64,000 nucleotides of DNA from Nitratiruptor sp. YY09-18 (GCF_016593235.1 NZ_AP023065.1:1364001-1428000); one strand, 5' to 3'. Shown: positions 36,992 to 48,128, counted from the first letter of the stretch. The notes: generated by a model from the sequence alone, not told the origin. A program made the numbers and translations.

Positions 36992-39046
36992 ATGTTGATG
37001 GAGAAGATTTTACAAGAGCTTAATGAAGAACAGCGCAAAGCAGCAACGACTATAGATGGACCTATTTTAGTCCTTGCAGGGGCCGGAAGTGGCAAAACGA
37101 AGACTATAACTACAAGATTAGCTTATCTTATTAGTATTGGTATAGATCCAGCCTCAATTTTGACTCTCACATTTACCAATAAAGCTGCCAAGGAGATGCG
37201 AGAACGTGCACTCTCAATGCTTGATAGCACTATCTATCCTCCCCTTTTGTGCACCTTTCACAAGTTTGGCCTGCTCTTTTTGAAATTTCACATACAAAGA
37301 CTAGGTAGAGATAACAACTTCGTCATTATTGACACAGATGATAAAAAGCGTATTCTCAAATCGTTCAAACCAGATATTGCAATCCCCCTTATTGCTAGTG
37401 AGATATCCAAATACAAAAATACGCTTATCGATCCAGAAACAGCCATAGCAAATGCGAAACTTCCCAATTACAAAAAAATAGCAAACTATTACCAAAAGTA
37501 TCAGGAGTATTTGGAAAAGAATAATCTTGTAGATTTTGATGATCTTTTGGTTCTTACATACAAAATTCTTGACCAAGATGAGGCACTTTGTCAAGAAATT
37601 AGTCAAAAGTATCAGTTTATTATGATTGATGAGTATCAAGACACCAATGAGTTGCAAAATCTATTGGTTAAGAAGCTTTGCACTGCACACAACAATATCT
37701 GCGTAGTGGGCGATGATGATCAAAGTATCTATGGATGGCGTGGTGCAAATGTGAAAAATATTTTGGAATTTCCCAATGAGTTTGCCAATACAAAAGTGAT
37801 CAAGCTAGAAAAGAATTACCGCTCTACCCAAAAGATACTTGAAGCTGCCAATAATCTCATAGCCCATAATCGCAATCGTCTTGGCAAAACTCTTGTAGCT
37901 ACGCTTGGAGAGGGTGATGATATCGATATTAAAAGCTATACAGATGAGCAGCAAGAGGCCTCAGAAATTGGCAAAAAGATTCTCTCCCTTATAGATAAAG
38001 GAGTCTCACCCAAAGAGATTGCCGTGCTCTTTCGCATCAATGCACTCAGCCGCTCTATTGAAGAGGCTTTTAATAAGCTCTCATTGCCCTTTAAACTTGT
38101 AGGAGCAATTCGCTTTTACGAAAGAGCCGAAATCAAAGATATCATCAGCTATCTTCGTATCATTACCAATCCACTCGATGACTTTTCACTCAAGCGTATC
38201 ATCAATAAACCAAAAAGAGGTATTGGAAAAGCTACTGTTGAAAAGCTTGAGAGAGAAGCAAAAAAGAGTAGAGTATCAATTTTGGAATACCTCAACAATA
38301 CTGATGCAGATACTCTCGCAGCTTTGGTTGGTAAGAAAAACGCAAAAACATTAAATGCATTTATAACTACAATCAAACAACTCCAAGAGTTTGCTCAAAA
38401 TCAGGGTCTTTACAACTTCATAGAAGAGTTTGAAAACAAAATTGGCCTCAAAAAATACTACGCATCGATGCCAGACGGATTTGAGCGTATCGCAAATATT
38501 GATGAATTTTATGGGCTTTTTCGTGATTATGTCAAACAAAACCCAGAAAATTCACTAGAAGATTTTATCAATGACCTCTCCCTCCAAAGCGACCAGGATC
38601 AAATTGGAGGAGACGCAATCTCTATCATGAGTGTACATGCAAGTAAGGGGTTGGAGTTTGGCCATGTGTTTATTATAGGGCTTGAAGAGGGATTTTTCCC
38701 ACTCACAGGAGATGGATGTGATATAGAAGAAGAGAGACGCTTAGGATATGTAGCAATGACAAGAGCCAAGGAGCGTCTCTACCTCAGCCATGTCCAAAGC
38801 CGCTTCTATAAAGGACGCAGAGCTACGCTTGATAAGAGTCGCTTCATTGGTGAAGCGGGACTTTGCAAAGCAAGTGTCAAGATTGAAAAACGTGCAGGAT
38901 TTAAAAAGGGTGATCTTGTCAGACATAAAATCTTTGGTATTGGTCGCGTCATTGGAGTGAGTCGTGCGGGACGTGAATATAAACTCACTATCAATTTCGG
39001 AGGGCAGCAGCGCGATATTCTCTCTAGTTTTGTGGAGAGGGTATGA
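36992..39046 (+). CDS. uvrD: UvrD/PcrA-type superfamily 1 DNA helicase
   Basis: 3'-5' helicase for repair and replication. Walker A AGAGSGKT is at residues 29-36, motif II DEYQD near 212-217, motif III GDDDQSIYGWRG, motif IV YRSTQKIL, and motif VI VAMTRAKERLYL near the C-terminus. The 684 residues match Campylobacterota UvrD/Rep. A second ATG at 36998 is an alternative start. The gene overlaps truB by four bases. Confidence 0.95.
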   Translation: MLMEKILQELNEEQRKAATTIDGPILVLAGAGSGKTKTITTRLAYLISIGIDPASILTLTFTNKAAKEMRERALSMLDSTIYPPLLCTFHKFGLLFLKFHIQRLGRDNNFVIIDTDDKKRILKSFKPDIAIPLIASEISKYKNTLIDPETAIANAKLPNYKKIANYYQKYQEYLEKNNLVDFDDLLVLTYKILDQDEALCQEISQKYQFIMIDEYQDTNELQNLLVKKLCTAHNNICVVGDDDQSIYGWRGANVKNILEFPNEFANTKVIKLEKNYRSTQKILEAANNLIAHNRNRLGKTLVATLGEGDDIDIKSYTDEQQEASEIGKKILSLIDKGVSPKEIAVLFRINALSRSIEEAFNKLSLPFKLVGAIRFYERAEIKDIISYLRIITNPLDDFSLKRIINKPKRGIGKATVEKLEREAKKSRVSILEYLNNTDADTLAALVGKKNAKTLNAFITTIKQLQEFAQNQGLYNFIEEFENKIGLKKYYASMPDGFERIANIDEFYGLFRDYVKQNPENSLEDFINDLSLQSDQDQIGGDAISIMSVHASKGLEFGHVFIIGLEEGFFPLTGDGCDIEEERRLGYVAMTRAKERLYLSHVQSRFYKGRRATLDKSRFIGEAGLCKASVKIEKRAGFKKGDLVRHKIFGIGRVIGVSRAGREYKLTINFGGQQRDILSSFVERV

Positions 39047-39858
39047 ATCGACTCTTTGTGGGATACAAACCGCAATTTCTCTCCTCCAATGCCTATCTTA
39101 GCCAGATTAAGCGCAAATACCACGTCAAAAAAGCTGGGTTTTCCGGTACACTCGACCCTTTTGCTTGTGGAACACTCATCATTGCTTTTGGAGCCTATAC
39201 GAAACTCTTTCGCTTTTTGAAAAAATACCCCAAAGAGTATATCGCTACCCTTTGGCTAGGAGCCCATAGCCCAAGTCTTGATATAGAAAAGATTGATCGT
39301 ATTGATGAGGTCAAAAAGCGCTCAGTCCAAGAGATTGAAGCTGTTTTAGACTCATTTGTAGGCCAATTTACCTATACTCCTCCAAAGTATAGCGCCAAGA
39401 AAGTTGGCGGCACAAGAGCATATAAAATGATCGACAAAGATATAGCCCTCCCGCAGGTCGCATCTACAATCTATGAAATTGAACTTTTAAACTACTCCCA
39501 CCCTTTTATCACTTTTAGAAGTGTGGTAAGCGAGGGGACATATATCCGTAGTCTTGGAGAGCACATCGCGCAAAAACTTAGGACAACTGGAGCTTTGAGT
39601 TATCTTGAGCGTACACGTGAAGGTGCATTTGTCTATGAAGATGAAAAGCCCCTTGATCCTCTCCAATTTCTTATCACTAAGCCAAACAGTACTACTCTTA
39701 GTGCCCAGCAGATTCTCCATGGCAAAAAGCTTAAATGCAGAGATCTTGCAGTTTGTGAAAATGGGATCTACCATCTTGTCTTTGATACATTTTTTACTAT
39801 CATAGAGATTGAAAATTACAAAATCAAATATCTTCTCAACAATCTCCCAAGGAGCTAG
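39043..39858 (+). CDS. truB: tRNA pseudouridine-55 synthase
   Basis: Makes pseudouridine 55 in the T loop of tRNAs. The catalytic aspartate lies in SGTLDPFACG near residue 38, followed by the KEYIATLWLG and PPKYSAKKVGG motifs. The 271 residues are usual for the phylum. ispE follows after two bases; the csrA gene that I recall between these two in Campylobacter is not present here. Confidence 0.96.
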   Translation: MNRLFVGYKPQFLSSNAYLSQIKRKYHVKKAGFSGTLDPFACGTLIIAFGAYTKLFRFLKKYPKEYIATLWLGAHSPSLDIEKIDRIDEVKKRSVQEIEAVLDSFVGQFTYTPPKYSAKKVGGTRAYKMIDKDIALPQVASTIYEIELLNYSHPFITFRSVVSEGTYIRSLGEHIAQKLRTTGALSYLERTREGAFVYEDEKPLDPLQFLITKPNSTTLSAQQILHGKKLKCRDLAVCENGIYHLVFDTFFTIIEIENYKIKYLLNNLPRS

Positions 39859-39860
39859 GA

Positions 39861-40643
39861 ATGGAGCGCAAAGCCTATGCCAAACTCAACATTTTTCTCA
39901 AAATAGTAGGCTTGCGGGATAACTACCATGAACTAGTATCGCGCTTTATTCTTTATAAAGAGATCTATGACATCATAACATTTGAGGAGGGAGAGTTTGA
40001 GAGGTTTGAGATTGTAGGCACGCCTGAAATTAGGCGGGAAGAAAATATCATCTACAAGGCCTTCTGCGCGCTCAATTCCTATACTCACAATCCCAAAATT
40101 ATAGATTTTTTTTTCTCTCACCGTGTTAAAATCACAAAAAATATCCCATCAGGTGCAGGGCTTGGAGGTGGCAGCAGCGATGCTGCAATATTTATGCATA
40201 TGGTCAATGATGCGCTTGGACTTGGACTATCAAAAGATGAGCTTGCAAAAATAGGTGCGAACATCGGAGCTGATGTACCTTTTTTTGTCTATGGATATGA
40301 GGCTGCAAATGTGAGAGGTATCGGAGAAAAAATTGAGCCTTTTGAAGACACTATTCCAAAACTTACTCTTAAAATCAGCAATAGCCATTGTAATACAGCT
40401 AAAGTCTACCAAACATATCGCAGTGAGTGTATGGAGAGTTTCGCGATAGGTCTTGCAAACCGCCTCGCCTCCATGACAGCTGAAAAGATTTTAGATACAA
40501 TAGAGCCTATTAAAGCCAATGATCTTTATTGTGCAGCGATGAGGCTCTGCCCTGAGCTTGCACAATACAGCGATACGTGGTATCTTAGCGGAAGTGGGAG
40601 TACCCTTTTTAGGAGAGCAGATGAGAGTTGTAGCAACAAATAA
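39861..40643 (+). CDS. ispE: 4-diphosphocytidyl-2-C-methyl-D-erythritol kinase
   Basis: GHMP kinase of the non-mevalonate isoprenoid pathway. The N-terminal [13 protein letters not shown] and the ATP loop [14 protein letters not shown] are diagnostic; the C-terminal SGSGSTLF motif is also present. The 260 residues are typical. Its 3' end overlaps smpB by 23 bases. Confidence 0.95.
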   Translation: MERKAYAKLNIFLKIVGLRDNYHELVSRFILYKEIYDIITFEEGEFERFEIVGTPEIRREENIIYKAFCALNSYTHNPKIIDFFFSHRVKITKNIPSGAGLGGGSSDAAIFMHMVNDALGLGLSKDELAKIGANIGADVPFFVYGYEAANVRGIGEKIEPFEDTIPKLTLKISNSHCNTAKVYQTYRSECMESFAIGLANRLASMTAEKILDTIEPIKANDLYCAAMRLCPELAQYSDTWYLSGSGSTLFRRADESCSNK

Positions 40644-41073
40644 GAAAGCTTATCACGATTTTGAGATTTTAGAAAAGTATGAAGCTGGCCTGGCACTGCA
40701 GGGAAGTGAAGTCAAAGCGATTCGTGCAGGGCGAGTTAATCTCAAAGATAGTTTTGTCAAATTTGTCAAGGGTGAGCCCTATGTATTTGGCATGCATATT
40801 AGCCACCTAGATAGCGCAAATCCCCACTTCAAACCGGATGAGAAGCGCCCAAGAAAACTGCTCCTGCACAAAAAAGAGATCAACAAACTCCTTGGTAAAA
40901 CATCTGAGAAAGGTTACACGGTAGTGCCTTTACGCCTCTATTTTAATAACAAAAATCTTGCGAAGCTCGAAATTGCACTAGCAAAAGGGAAAACTTTGCA
41001 CGATAAACGTGAGAGCTTAAAGAAAAAGATCATGGATCGCGAAGCCAAGATAGCTATGAAAAATTATAGCTAA
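40621..41073 (+). CDS. smpB: SsrA-binding protein SmpB
   Basis: Binds tmRNA and delivers it to stalled ribosomes. The 150-residue form from ATG 40621 starts [16 protein letters not shown] and contains [18 protein letters not shown]; the basic C-terminal tail is present. AGGAG at 40611-40615 is five bases upstream and selects this start over a longer frame from 40558 inside ispE. The tmRNA gene itself is not in the window. Confidence 0.97.
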   Translation: MRVVATNKKAYHDFEILEKYEAGLALQGSEVKAIRAGRVNLKDSFVKFVKGEPYVFGMHISHLDSANPHFKPDEKRPRKLLLHKKEINKLLGKTSEKGYTVVPLRLYFNNKNLAKLEIALAKGKTLHDKRESLKKKIMDREAKIAMKNYS

Positions 41074-41112
41074 AGCCCGATAATAGCAACAACCTCGAAA
41101 AGGATGAAGCAC

Positions 41113-42183
41113 GTGGAAGAGATCTACTGCAAACTGAAGCAAAAACTAGAATCAAAAGAGAAGCTCACACAAGATGATGTTAAAAAGATCATGCAAATAG
41201 TGCGCAAACAGATGAATTTCATGATCAAAAATAGCATCATCATAACTCCCAAAAATTACGAACGGTGGTTTTATGTCTTCTGTAATATTGTAGAGAACAA
41301 TAAAGAGCTCAATGATCTAGAGATCTTGGGTCTTTTTAAAGAGATGTTCAATGAACCCTATGATGAGATCAAAGATAAAAGTGATGAAGCGCTACAGGGC
41401 AAGCAAAAGGGAATGGTCAAAAAGCTTGTGCGCATCGCTGATACTATTGAACAAAAGCTTGTTGAAGTAATTAACACTATCGACTCTCACAATGAATCCC
41501 TCCAAAATCATCAAGAGGAGATTAAAAACGAAGAGCTCGAACTCCAAGATGAAAATATCAAACCTGTTCTCAAAAAGATTCTCGATGAAGTGGAGATGCT
41601 TCGAAGAGAAAATGAGCTGTTGACATATGAGCTGCGCAAATATCATGCAGATGTGGTTAAACTCCAAGGAGAGCTCCTCACTGCACGCACTGAGGCAGAG
41701 ATTGACTTCCTCACAGGTTTAGTAAATAGGCGCAGATTTGAGCGAGCACTTCTTGAGATGATCAACGACTACCAAACACGAGACTACCCTTTTGCTCTCA
41801 TTCTTCTAGATATCGATAACTTCAAGCAGATCAATGATAAATATGGCCACCCTGCAGGTGACCAGGTGCTCAAAGAGATCGCACTCATTCTCAAGACATT
41901 TTTGCGTGCAAACAATATCGCTGCAAGAGTGGGAGGTGAGGAGTTTGCTATCCTCGTACCTGGAGCAACTGCAAAAGAGGGAGCTGCTGTAGCAAACAGG
42001 CTCCGCGCTACTATTGAAAACCGTACTTTCAATACTACAGAAGAGGATATCAAGGTAACAGCAAGCTTTGGTGTCTCAGGTGTGCGTAAAGATGATACTC
42101 TCGATACTATCTTTGCTCGCGTAGACAAAGCACTCTATGAAGCCAAAAATAGTGGAAAAAATCGCGTGGTGGTTATAGAATGA
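41113..42183 (+). CDS. GGDEF-domain diguanylate cyclase
   Basis: Likely makes cyclic di-GMP. Residues 1-190 form a charged helical region with coiled coil but no membrane segment; residues 200-355 form the GGDEF domain with the active loop GGEEF at 274-278 and the NRRRF start motif. The allosteric RxxD site is altered to RANN, suggesting loss of product inhibition. The best start is GTG 41113, eight bases after AAGGA; the ATG at 41104 overlaps that site. It is coupled to rimO by an ATGA overlap. Confidence 0.88.
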   Translation: MEEIYCKLKQKLESKEKLTQDDVKKIMQIVRKQMNFMIKNSIIITPKNYERWFYVFCNIVENNKELNDLEILGLFKEMFNEPYDEIKDKSDEALQGKQKGMVKKLVRIADTIEQKLVEVINTIDSHNESLQNHQEEIKNEELELQDENIKPVLKKILDEVEMLRRENELLTYELRKYHADVVKLQGELLTARTEAEIDFLTGLVNRRRFERALLEMINDYQTRDYPFALILLDIDNFKQINDKYGHPAGDQVLKEIALILKTFLRANNIAARVGGEEFAILVPGATAKEGAAVANRLRATIENRTFNTTEEDIKVTASFGVSGVRKDDTLDTIFARVDKALYEAKNSGKNRVVVIE

Positions 42184-43487
42184 AAAAGCTCCATATTGTC
42201 TCGCTTGGCTGTACCAAAAATCTTGTAGATACGGAAGTGATGCTAGGGCGTCTCCAGCACCAATACAGCCTCACTAACTCACCAGAAGAGGCTGATGTCA
42301 TCATTGTCAATACATGTGGTTTTATTGGTCCAGCAAAAGAGGAGAGCCTCCAGACGATCTTTGATCTGCACTCTAGACGCAAGGAAGATTCTCTTCTTGT
42401 AATGGCAGGATGTCTGAGTGAGCGTTACAAAGAGGAACTCCAAAAGGAGCTGCGTGAAGTTGATATCTTTACAGGTGTAGGAGATTATGCAAAAATTGAT
42501 GAGCTCATAGCCAAAAAGAGGAGCGCATTTAATGAGCAGGTCTACTTGATCAAAAATGAGGAGAGACTCATTACAGGTTCGTCCTTTCATGCATATATAA
42601 AACTAAGCGAAGGATGCAACCAGCGCTGTAGCTTTTGTGCTATTCCCTCATTCAAGGGCAAGCTCCAATCGCGCCCTTTGGAAAATATCGTTGAAGAGAT
42701 CAAGAGACTTTCTGACCAGGGTTTTAAAGACTTTACTTTTGTCTCTCAAGATAACAGCTCCTATTTAAGAGACTTCAATATCAAAGATGGCTTGATACGT
42801 CTCATCGAAGAGATAGAAAAAATTGACGGAGTCAAGAGCGCACGGATACTCTACCTCTATCCATCTACAACCTCTCATGCTCTCATCGATACAATTGCTG
42901 CAAGCAAAAAGTTTGTCAACTACTTTGAAATGCCAATTCAGCATACAAGCGATAGCATGCTCAAAATTATGAAAAGAGGCATAGGAGCCGGCCCAACTAT
43001 CGAGCTGTTAGAGCATATGCGCTCAATTCCTGAGAGTTTTTTGCGCACGACACTCATCGTAGGACATCCTGGTGAGAGTGGGGAGGATTTTGAAGAGCTT
43101 GCTTCTTTTGTACATGATTTTGACTTTGATAGGGTCAATCTCTTTGCTTATAGCGATGAAGAGGGTACGAGTGCCTATGGGCTTCCAGATAAAATCCCAC
43201 AAGAAATTGTTGAAGCAAGACTTGAAAAACTTGATGCAATAGTGCAAGAAAAGGTACAAAAGAGCTTGCAAAAAGATCTTGGCAAAGAGGTAGAGGCATA
43301 CCTTGAAGGAAGTAACGAAGAGAGTGAACTGCTGCTGAGTGCTCGCAAAAAGATCTGGGCGCCAGAGGTTGATGGAGAGATTCTCATCATTGATAGCGAC
43401 ATTGAAGGACTGAAGGTAGGAGAGCTCTACCGAATTGAAATTAACGAGATTGTAGGTGACAAACTCCTTGGAACTATTAGAGCTTGA
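42180..43487 (+). CDS. rimO: Ribosomal protein uS12 methylthiotransferase
   Basis: Radical SAM enzyme that methylthiolates Asp in uS12. The N-terminal UPF0004 domain holds C11 (SLGCTKN), a cysteine in VNTCGF and one in AGCLSERY; the radical SAM cluster is C146, C150 and C153; a TRAM domain ends the protein. C11 with TKNLVDTE distinguishes it from MiaB. It overlaps the start of tilS. Confidence 0.96.
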   Translation: MKKLHIVSLGCTKNLVDTEVMLGRLQHQYSLTNSPEEADVIIVNTCGFIGPAKEESLQTIFDLHSRRKEDSLLVMAGCLSERYKEELQKELREVDIFTGVGDYAKIDELIAKKRSAFNEQVYLIKNEERLITGSSFHAYIKLSEGCNQRCSFCAIPSFKGKLQSRPLENIVEEIKRLSDQGFKDFTFVSQDNSSYLRDFNIKDGLIRLIEEIEKIDGVKSARILYLYPSTTSHALIDTIAASKKFVNYFEMPIQHTSDSMLKIMKRGIGAGPTIELLEHMRSIPESFLRTTLIVGHPGESGEDFEELASFVHDFDFDRVNLFAYSDEEGTSAYGLPDKIPQEIVEARLEKLDAIVQEKVQKSLQKDLGKEVEAYLEGSNEESELLLSARKKIWAPEVDGEILIIDSDIEGLKVGELYRIEINEIVGDKLLGTIRA

Positions 43488-44457
43488 GAGGCTACAAAAA
43501 GGTAAGAATCTTCTAGCATTCTCTGGCGGAGTAGACTCTACTGCTCTCTTTTTTTTGCTTATAGAGAAAAATATCTCTTTTGATATTGCAATTGTCAACT
43601 ACAAACTACGTCCCCAAAGTGATGAAGAGGTAGCATATGCCAAAGAGCTAGCAACCAGATACAATAAACGTATCTTTATCAAAGAGGTACCACTCTCTCC
43701 TCCATCTATCGAAGAGAAAGCCCGTAAAATCCGCTATAGATTTTTTGAAGAGATCATACAAAAGTATGGCTATGAGAATCTCCTCACCGCCCACCAGCTC
43801 AATGACCAACTAGAGTGGTTTTTAATGCAACTAGCAAAGGGAGCAGGTGTTGTTGAAGCGATTGGGCTTGAACCTGCTAGCCAAAGAGAGGGATATGTAG
43901 TTGTGCGTCCACTTCTGCATACTTCTAAAGAGGAGATCTTGCGATTCCTTGAGAAAAAAGATATTCTCTACTATATCGATAACTCCAACTATGATACATC
44001 CTTTGTGCGTAACTTCATTCGCAAAAACTTCAGCGACCCCCTCATGCAAAAGTTTGCTCCAGGAATAAAGCGCTCAATGGACTATCTTCTCCATGACAAA
44101 AAGCTCTTGGAGCCAAAGATTGCTAGCATTAAAAAGCTCTTTATCGCCAAAAATCCCCACGAAAAGATGCAGACACAAAGAGCATTTTTGATGATGGCCA
44201 AGAGAGCCGGCTATTTGCCAAGTACAAAACAGCTTGCAATAATGAGCGAGCAAAAGAGCGGTGTAATTGGTGGGAAGATAGCCTTTGGCCAGAATGAACG
44301 AAATCTCTTTGTAGCGCCATTTATGAAGCAAAGCATCCCCAAAAAAATGCGTGAGGCAATGCGTCGCAAGAAAATCCCTCCTACAATTAGAGGGTATATT
44401 TATAGCGAAAATCTCATTGATACTCTTGATAGAGTTCTAGAAAAAAACTTGTCTTGA
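43468..44457 (+). CDS. tilS: tRNA(Ile)-lysidine synthase
   Basis: Modifies C34 of tRNA-Ile(CAU) to lysidine. The PP-loop SGGVDS is near the N-terminus, followed by RYRFFEE and [18 protein letters not shown]. The protein is about 330 residues and lacks the long C-terminal domains of the E. coli enzyme, as is usual here. The start is uncertain: TTG 43468 has AGGTGA eight bases upstream; GTG 43456 is in frame. Both lie inside rimO. The end overlaps the convergent gene by 44 bases. Confidence 0.92.
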   Translation: MELLELERLQKGKNLLAFSGGVDSTALFFLLIEKNISFDIAIVNYKLRPQSDEEVAYAKELATRYNKRIFIKEVPLSPPSIEEKARKIRYRFFEEIIQKYGYENLLTAHQLNDQLEWFLMQLAKGAGVVEAIGLEPASQREGYVVVRPLLHTSKEEILRFLEKKDILYYIDNSNYDTSFVRNFIRKNFSDPLMQKFAPGIKRSMDYLLHDKKLLEPKIASIKKLFIAKNPHEKMQTQRAFLMMAKRAGYLPSTKQLAIMSEQKSGVIGGKIAFGQNERNLFVAPFMKQSIPKKMREAMRRKKIPPTIRGYIYSENLIDTLDRVLEKNLS

Positions 44458-44911
44458 TTTGATTGCCTATACGCTCAAATTTGAGTGGAAAATCAAGAGC
44501 AATAGGATAGCCCTTTTTGTGGATAGTATCAAGAAGTTTATAGAATTTAACAGGTGTATCAATATAGCCTTCGGCATAGAAGCGATGAATTGCAAATTTT
44601 CCATCTTTTTTCTTGCCTATATCTTTGATACTTACATTTTGCATAAAATTGGCTAAAAGAGAAAAGAGTATCTCTTTGTTCATATATTTTAGTTGCGAAC
44701 TTTTACTATTTTTCGCATCGGCCTCGAGACTCTGTTTTGTTTTTTGGATATATGATGTTATACTCTTTTGGAATGCAAGTTTGCTTGATACTGCAACATT
44801 TTCATTTACATCTTTATCCACTATAAATAAATAGAGGATAAAGACTATGAGTACAAAAAAGAGCATCAGCGCCATAGAAAGAAGTCTCTTTTTATCAATT
44901 TTTCCTATCAT
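44414..44911 (-). CDS. PilO-like inner-membrane protein, 165 residues
   Basis: One membrane helix at about residues 13-31 is followed by a coiled-coil stretch and a small alpha/beta domain. Size and layout match PilO/GspM-type proteins of type IV pilus or type II secretion, but sequence identity is too low to name. It overlaps the upstream PilN-like gene by four bases, and such proteins act as pairs. The 44-base tail overlap with tilS is the longest in the window. Confidence 0.5.
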   Translation of the reverse strand: MIGKIDKKRLLSMALMLFFVLIVFILYLFIVDKDVNENVAVSSKLAFQKSITSYIQKTKQSLEADAKNSKSSQLKYMNKEILFSLLANFMQNVSIKDIGKKKDGKFAIHRFYAEGYIDTPVKFYKLLDTIHKKGYPIALDFPLKFERIGNQIKTSFFLELYQEYQ

Positions 44912-45930
44912 TGGGTTGCCTCTTCAAATACTGCTTCAAAAACATACCCCTCTTTTGTTTTGCGGATATCGATATGTTTTTTTGTAAAAATTTTTGCTAA
45001 ATTTATCTGTAACAGTTTCTGTACCGATTTTTTACTAATTCCAACACCTTTTATGATTATTGCACCCTTATTAAATTCTGCAAATGTGAGATAGACATCT
45101 TCGGGAACAAGATTAAAAATATATTTGATTTTTTCAGTTATAAGACTATTTTTTTCATCAATGCTTTGGAGTATCGGATCGATCTTTTGTTGCTTGAGTT
45201 TTGTTGCTGTATAGGCGTTGTTCTGATTTGCAAGGGTAATCTGCCTATTGCGAAGCTGTGCTATCTGCTCTTTTTTCATTTTTGTATCATATTTGATATA
45301 AAAGTCATAGCCTATAAGCACGATGATAGCTGCAGTACCAACAACCAAAGAGAGTATATTGCGCTTCCAAAAACTCTCCTCTTCATGCATAAGTGGCTGA
45401 ATAAGATATTTTGTAAACTCCTCTTCATGACAAAAATCTCTCTCATGATCTATATCGACAATGCGCAGTACCACACCTAAATTTTGCTCCAACTCCTCTT
45501 CAAATATCACCAAAAGATTGTAAAAGCGATAGTAAATAACCTCTTCTATGAAGTAGCTATTCTCTTGTGCATAAAACTCCTTGAGAAACTGCTCTACAAT
45601 GTGAAAGAACTCTTTATTCTCTTTTATAGAGAGGATTTTATAGTAAGCAGGCCTATCCTCATAAAACGTTGTAAGATAAATATACTCTTCAGTAGCGAGG
45701 CTATAGAGGCGGTTTGGCCTTGGATCCTTTTGATACTGCAAAAATAAAAAAGAAAATGGAGAAATAAAGTCTTTTGTAGCACCTGCTGCAACTGCTTTAT
45801 TAATCTCTTTGTATGGAATTGCGATATACCATCCACTATGATCTATATAATAATACTCTTGAGGATTCTCTTTGGAGTCTGTTACATACTGCAAAGAGGT
45901 ATCAAGAAAAAGACACTCCCTCTTAGCCAC
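44908..45930 (-). CDS. PilN/PilM-like membrane protein, 340 residues
   Basis: A soluble N-terminal region of about 195 residues precedes one membrane helix (about 195-215) and then a coiled coil and ferredoxin-like C-terminal domain. Type II-like assembly systems have PilM-PilN or GspL proteins with this plan. The motif GVGISKKSVQKLLQINLAK fits the PilN-type final domain. I infer a role in DNA uptake or surface assembly; no ATPase or pilin gene is in the window to confirm it. Coupled to the next gene by overlap. Confidence 0.5.
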   Translation of the reverse strand: MAKRECLFLDTSLQYVTDSKENPQEYYYIDHSGWYIAIPYKEINKAVAAGATKDFISPFSFLFLQYQKDPRPNRLYSLATEEYIYLTTFYEDRPAYYKILSIKENKEFFHIVEQFLKEFYAQENSYFIEEVIYYRFYNLLVIFEEELEQNLGVVLRIVDIDHERDFCHEEEFTKYLIQPLMHEEESFWKRNILSLVVGTAAIIVLIGYDFYIKYDTKMKKEQIAQLRNRQITLANQNNAYTATKLKQQKIDPILQSIDEKNSLITEKIKYIFNLVPEDVYLTFAEFNKGAIIIKGVGISKKSVQKLLQINLAKIFTKKHIDIRKTKEGYVFEAVFEEATQ

Positions 45931-45940
45931 TCAAATCCTT

Positions 45941-46552
45941 TTAAAATTGTAACATTTTCTCTTGTATGAAAGCTTTAGCTTTATTATCGTCAAAAGAGTT
46001 GATTTTGAAAGGCTTTTTGACAAAAAAGGTAATTTTGCTAAAAGGTTTTGGAATAATGAATCTATCCCAGCTTTTAAGTTGCCAGCACTTTGAAGCCTCA
46101 TAGTGAAAGATTACTATGGGAGCGTTGCTCTTTTTTGCTAGAGCCACGATACCTGGAGCCACTGAGTGTCTAGGACCTCTTGGTCCGTCAGGAGTTATAG
46201 CGATGTCATACCCCTCTTTGATTTTGCGAAAAGCTGCAATGAGTGCTTTTGCCCCACCCTTTCGTGAGGAGCCTCGAATAGCATCAAAGCCAAAATATGC
46301 AATTGTACGCGCTATGAGCTCTCCATCAAAGTGCTCACTAATCATTGCAGCTATTTTATGATTTGGTCGCAACTTTTGATATAAAAATGGATGCATGAGC
46401 AGTTCACCATGCCAAAAGGCAATGATACATGGCTCTTGGGGAATTCCACCTTCTATTTTGAACTCTTTTTTGCAGGTAGCATACAATAGGCGCATCAAGA
46501 ATGCACCTATTGGCGGAAGGATTGCGAGAAGGACTCGCCGCTTAAAGCTCAT
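45941..46552 (-). CDS. Lysophospholipid acyltransferase-like protein (DUF374)
   Basis: Cytoplasm-facing membrane acyltransferase fold. The motif FWHGELLMHPF near residue 46 and the TPDGPRGPRH motif near 120 are typical of DUF374 relatives of lipid A and glycerophosphate acyltransferases. A hydrophobic N-terminus is present. The exact acyl acceptor is unknown. It overlaps miaB by one base, an arrangement I recall from Helicobacter. Confidence 0.8.
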   Translation of the reverse strand: MSFKRRVLLAILPPIGAFLMRLLYATCKKEFKIEGGIPQEPCIIAFWHGELLMHPFLYQKLRPNHKIAAMISEHFDGELIARTIAYFGFDAIRGSSRKGGAKALIAAFRKIKEGYDIAITPDGPRGPRHSVAPGIVALAKKSNAPIVIFHYEASKCWQLKSWDRFIIPKPFSKITFFVKKPFKINSFDDNKAKAFIQEKMLQF

Positions 46553-47850
46553 TAGCCTACTACTTCACCCTCTAAAGCAAGGCGCCCAGGTTTTGTGATC
46601 TTCACATCTACAAACTTTCCCAATAACTCTTCACTTCCTTTGACTTTGACGATCCAGTTGTTATCTGTTCGCCCAGACACATAACCATTTGGCTTGAGCT
46701 CTTCAAAGTAGACTTCATAGACCTTGCCCTGCTCTTTTTGGCTTATAGCATCTAGCATTTGTAAATGGAGGTTTTGCAGATACTGCAATCTTTTACTTGC
46801 TATTTCATCTGGTACTTGATCAGGATACTCTTTTGCTGGGGTGTGCGGTCTAGGAGAGTATTTGAAGCTAAAGATCTGCTCAAATTTCACCTTCTCTACT
46901 ACATCGATAGTATCTGCAAAATCCTCATCACTTTCCCCTGGAAATCCCACGATTACGTCAGTAGAGATATGTACATCAGGCACCATTTGGCGTAGTTTCA
47001 TAGCTCTATCCAAAAACCACTCTTTGCTATAGCCCCTCTTCATTGCACGAAGAATCTTCGTGCTTCCGCTTTGCAGAGGCATATGCATAGATTTACAGAT
47101 TTTTGGATTGCTTGCAAACTCTTGCAAAAATTTATCATCCATATGGAGTGGATGGGGCGAAGTGAATCTGATGCGCTTGACCTCTTCTATCTCACTTACC
47201 ATCTTCAACAGATCGGTAAAGTCGATCTTGCGATCTTTATCGCTAAAGCGTCTGCCATAATTGTTGACATTTTGCCCGAGTAAAAATATCTCTTTGGCTC
47301 CGTTTTGTGCTGCACGTCTTGCCTCTTGGACAATGAGTTCTGGAGGGATGGATATCTCCTCACCCCTTGTGGCTGGAACGATACAGAATGTACACTTTTT
47401 ATCACATCCTATAGAGATATTTATCAATGCTTTATATGGCGATGAGCGAAAATCACTAAATGCATAGGTACTCTCATCATGATTGATATCTACTTCGACC
47501 GCCTTATTTTTTTTGAGCACATCGCGAATCTTTGAGACATTTCTTGCTCCTAGTACGAAGTTTACATAAGGAGCTTTTTTGATAATCTCTTCACCAAGAT
47601 GGCTAGCGGTACAACCGCATACACCAATTTTTGCACCCTCTTTTTTGACTTTATTAAAATACCCTATCTCACTAAATAACTTATGTACCGGTTTTTCACG
47701 CACTGAGCAGGTATTGATAAGGATTAGATCAGCTTCATCAATTTTCTGAGTTACTTCAAAATCCTCTTTTTGCGTAAGTTCAGCGATAATGTGCTCACTA
47801 TCTCGCACATTCATCGCGCAACCGAGCGTCTCTATATAAAGTTTTTTCAT
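46552..47850 (-). CDS. miaB: tRNA-2-methylthio-N6-dimethylallyladenosine synthase
   Basis: Adds methylthio at position 37 of tRNAs. The N-terminal domain has [12 protein letters not shown], the radical SAM cluster is in [12 protein letters not shown] and the TRAM domain closes the protein (432 residues). The CAMN(x)RDSE signature separates it from RimO, which is also in this window. It overlaps the HP0268-like gene by four bases. Confidence 0.96.
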   Translation of the reverse strand: MKKLYIETLGCAMNVRDSEHIIAELTQKEDFEVTQKIDEADLILINTCSVREKPVHKLFSEIGYFNKVKKEGAKIGVCGCTASHLGEEIIKKAPYVNFVLGARNVSKIRDVLKKNKAVEVDINHDESTYAFSDFRSSPYKALINISIGCDKKCTFCIVPATRGEEISIPPELIVQEARRAAQNGAKEIFLLGQNVNNYGRRFSDKDRKIDFTDLLKMVSEIEEVKRIRFTSPHPLHMDDKFLQEFASNPKICKSMHMPLQSGSTKILRAMKRGYSKEWFLDRAMKLRQMVPDVHISTDVIVGFPGESDEDFADTIDVVEKVKFEQIFSFKYSPRPHTPAKEYPDQVPDEIASKRLQYLQNLHLQMLDAISQKEQGKVYEVYFEELKPNGYVSGRTDNNWIVKVKGSEELLGKFVDVKITKPGRLALEGEVVG

Positions 47851-48092
47851 GCTAGTATATGCACCTCATAGATATAATCATTCTCATCAAGTCCATATTT
47901 TACTTCACGAAAATAGACACTATACCCCTTCTCTTCAAAATACTCTACCATTTCCATAAGATCTTTGTGCGAATTTTCTCTATCAAAATAAAATATCTTA
48001 TTTCCCTCTTTTTCTACAGCCTCTTCGATTTTTTTGATATCAATGCTTTTTGGTTTTGCACTCAGTGATTCGCGCGCTAATTTTAGTTCCAT
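47847..48092 (-). CDS. HP0268-family protein (Smr-like small nuclease)
   Basis: An 81-residue protein that resembles Helicobacter pylori HP0268, reported as a small nicking endonuclease with an Smr-like fold. Shared features are an IFYF strand, a [20 protein letters not shown] helix-strand and an acidic EN(D)YIYEVHIL end. As in Helicobacter it lies directly before miaB, with a four-base overlap. Confidence 0.75.
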   Translation of the reverse strand: MELKLARESLSAKPKSIDIKKIEEAVEKEGNKIFYFDRENSHKDLMEMVEYFEEKGYSVYFREVKYGLDENDYIYEVHILA

Positions 48093-48128
48093 TCACAACA
48101 CCCTTTATACTTTCTTTTGTAATGTGTA

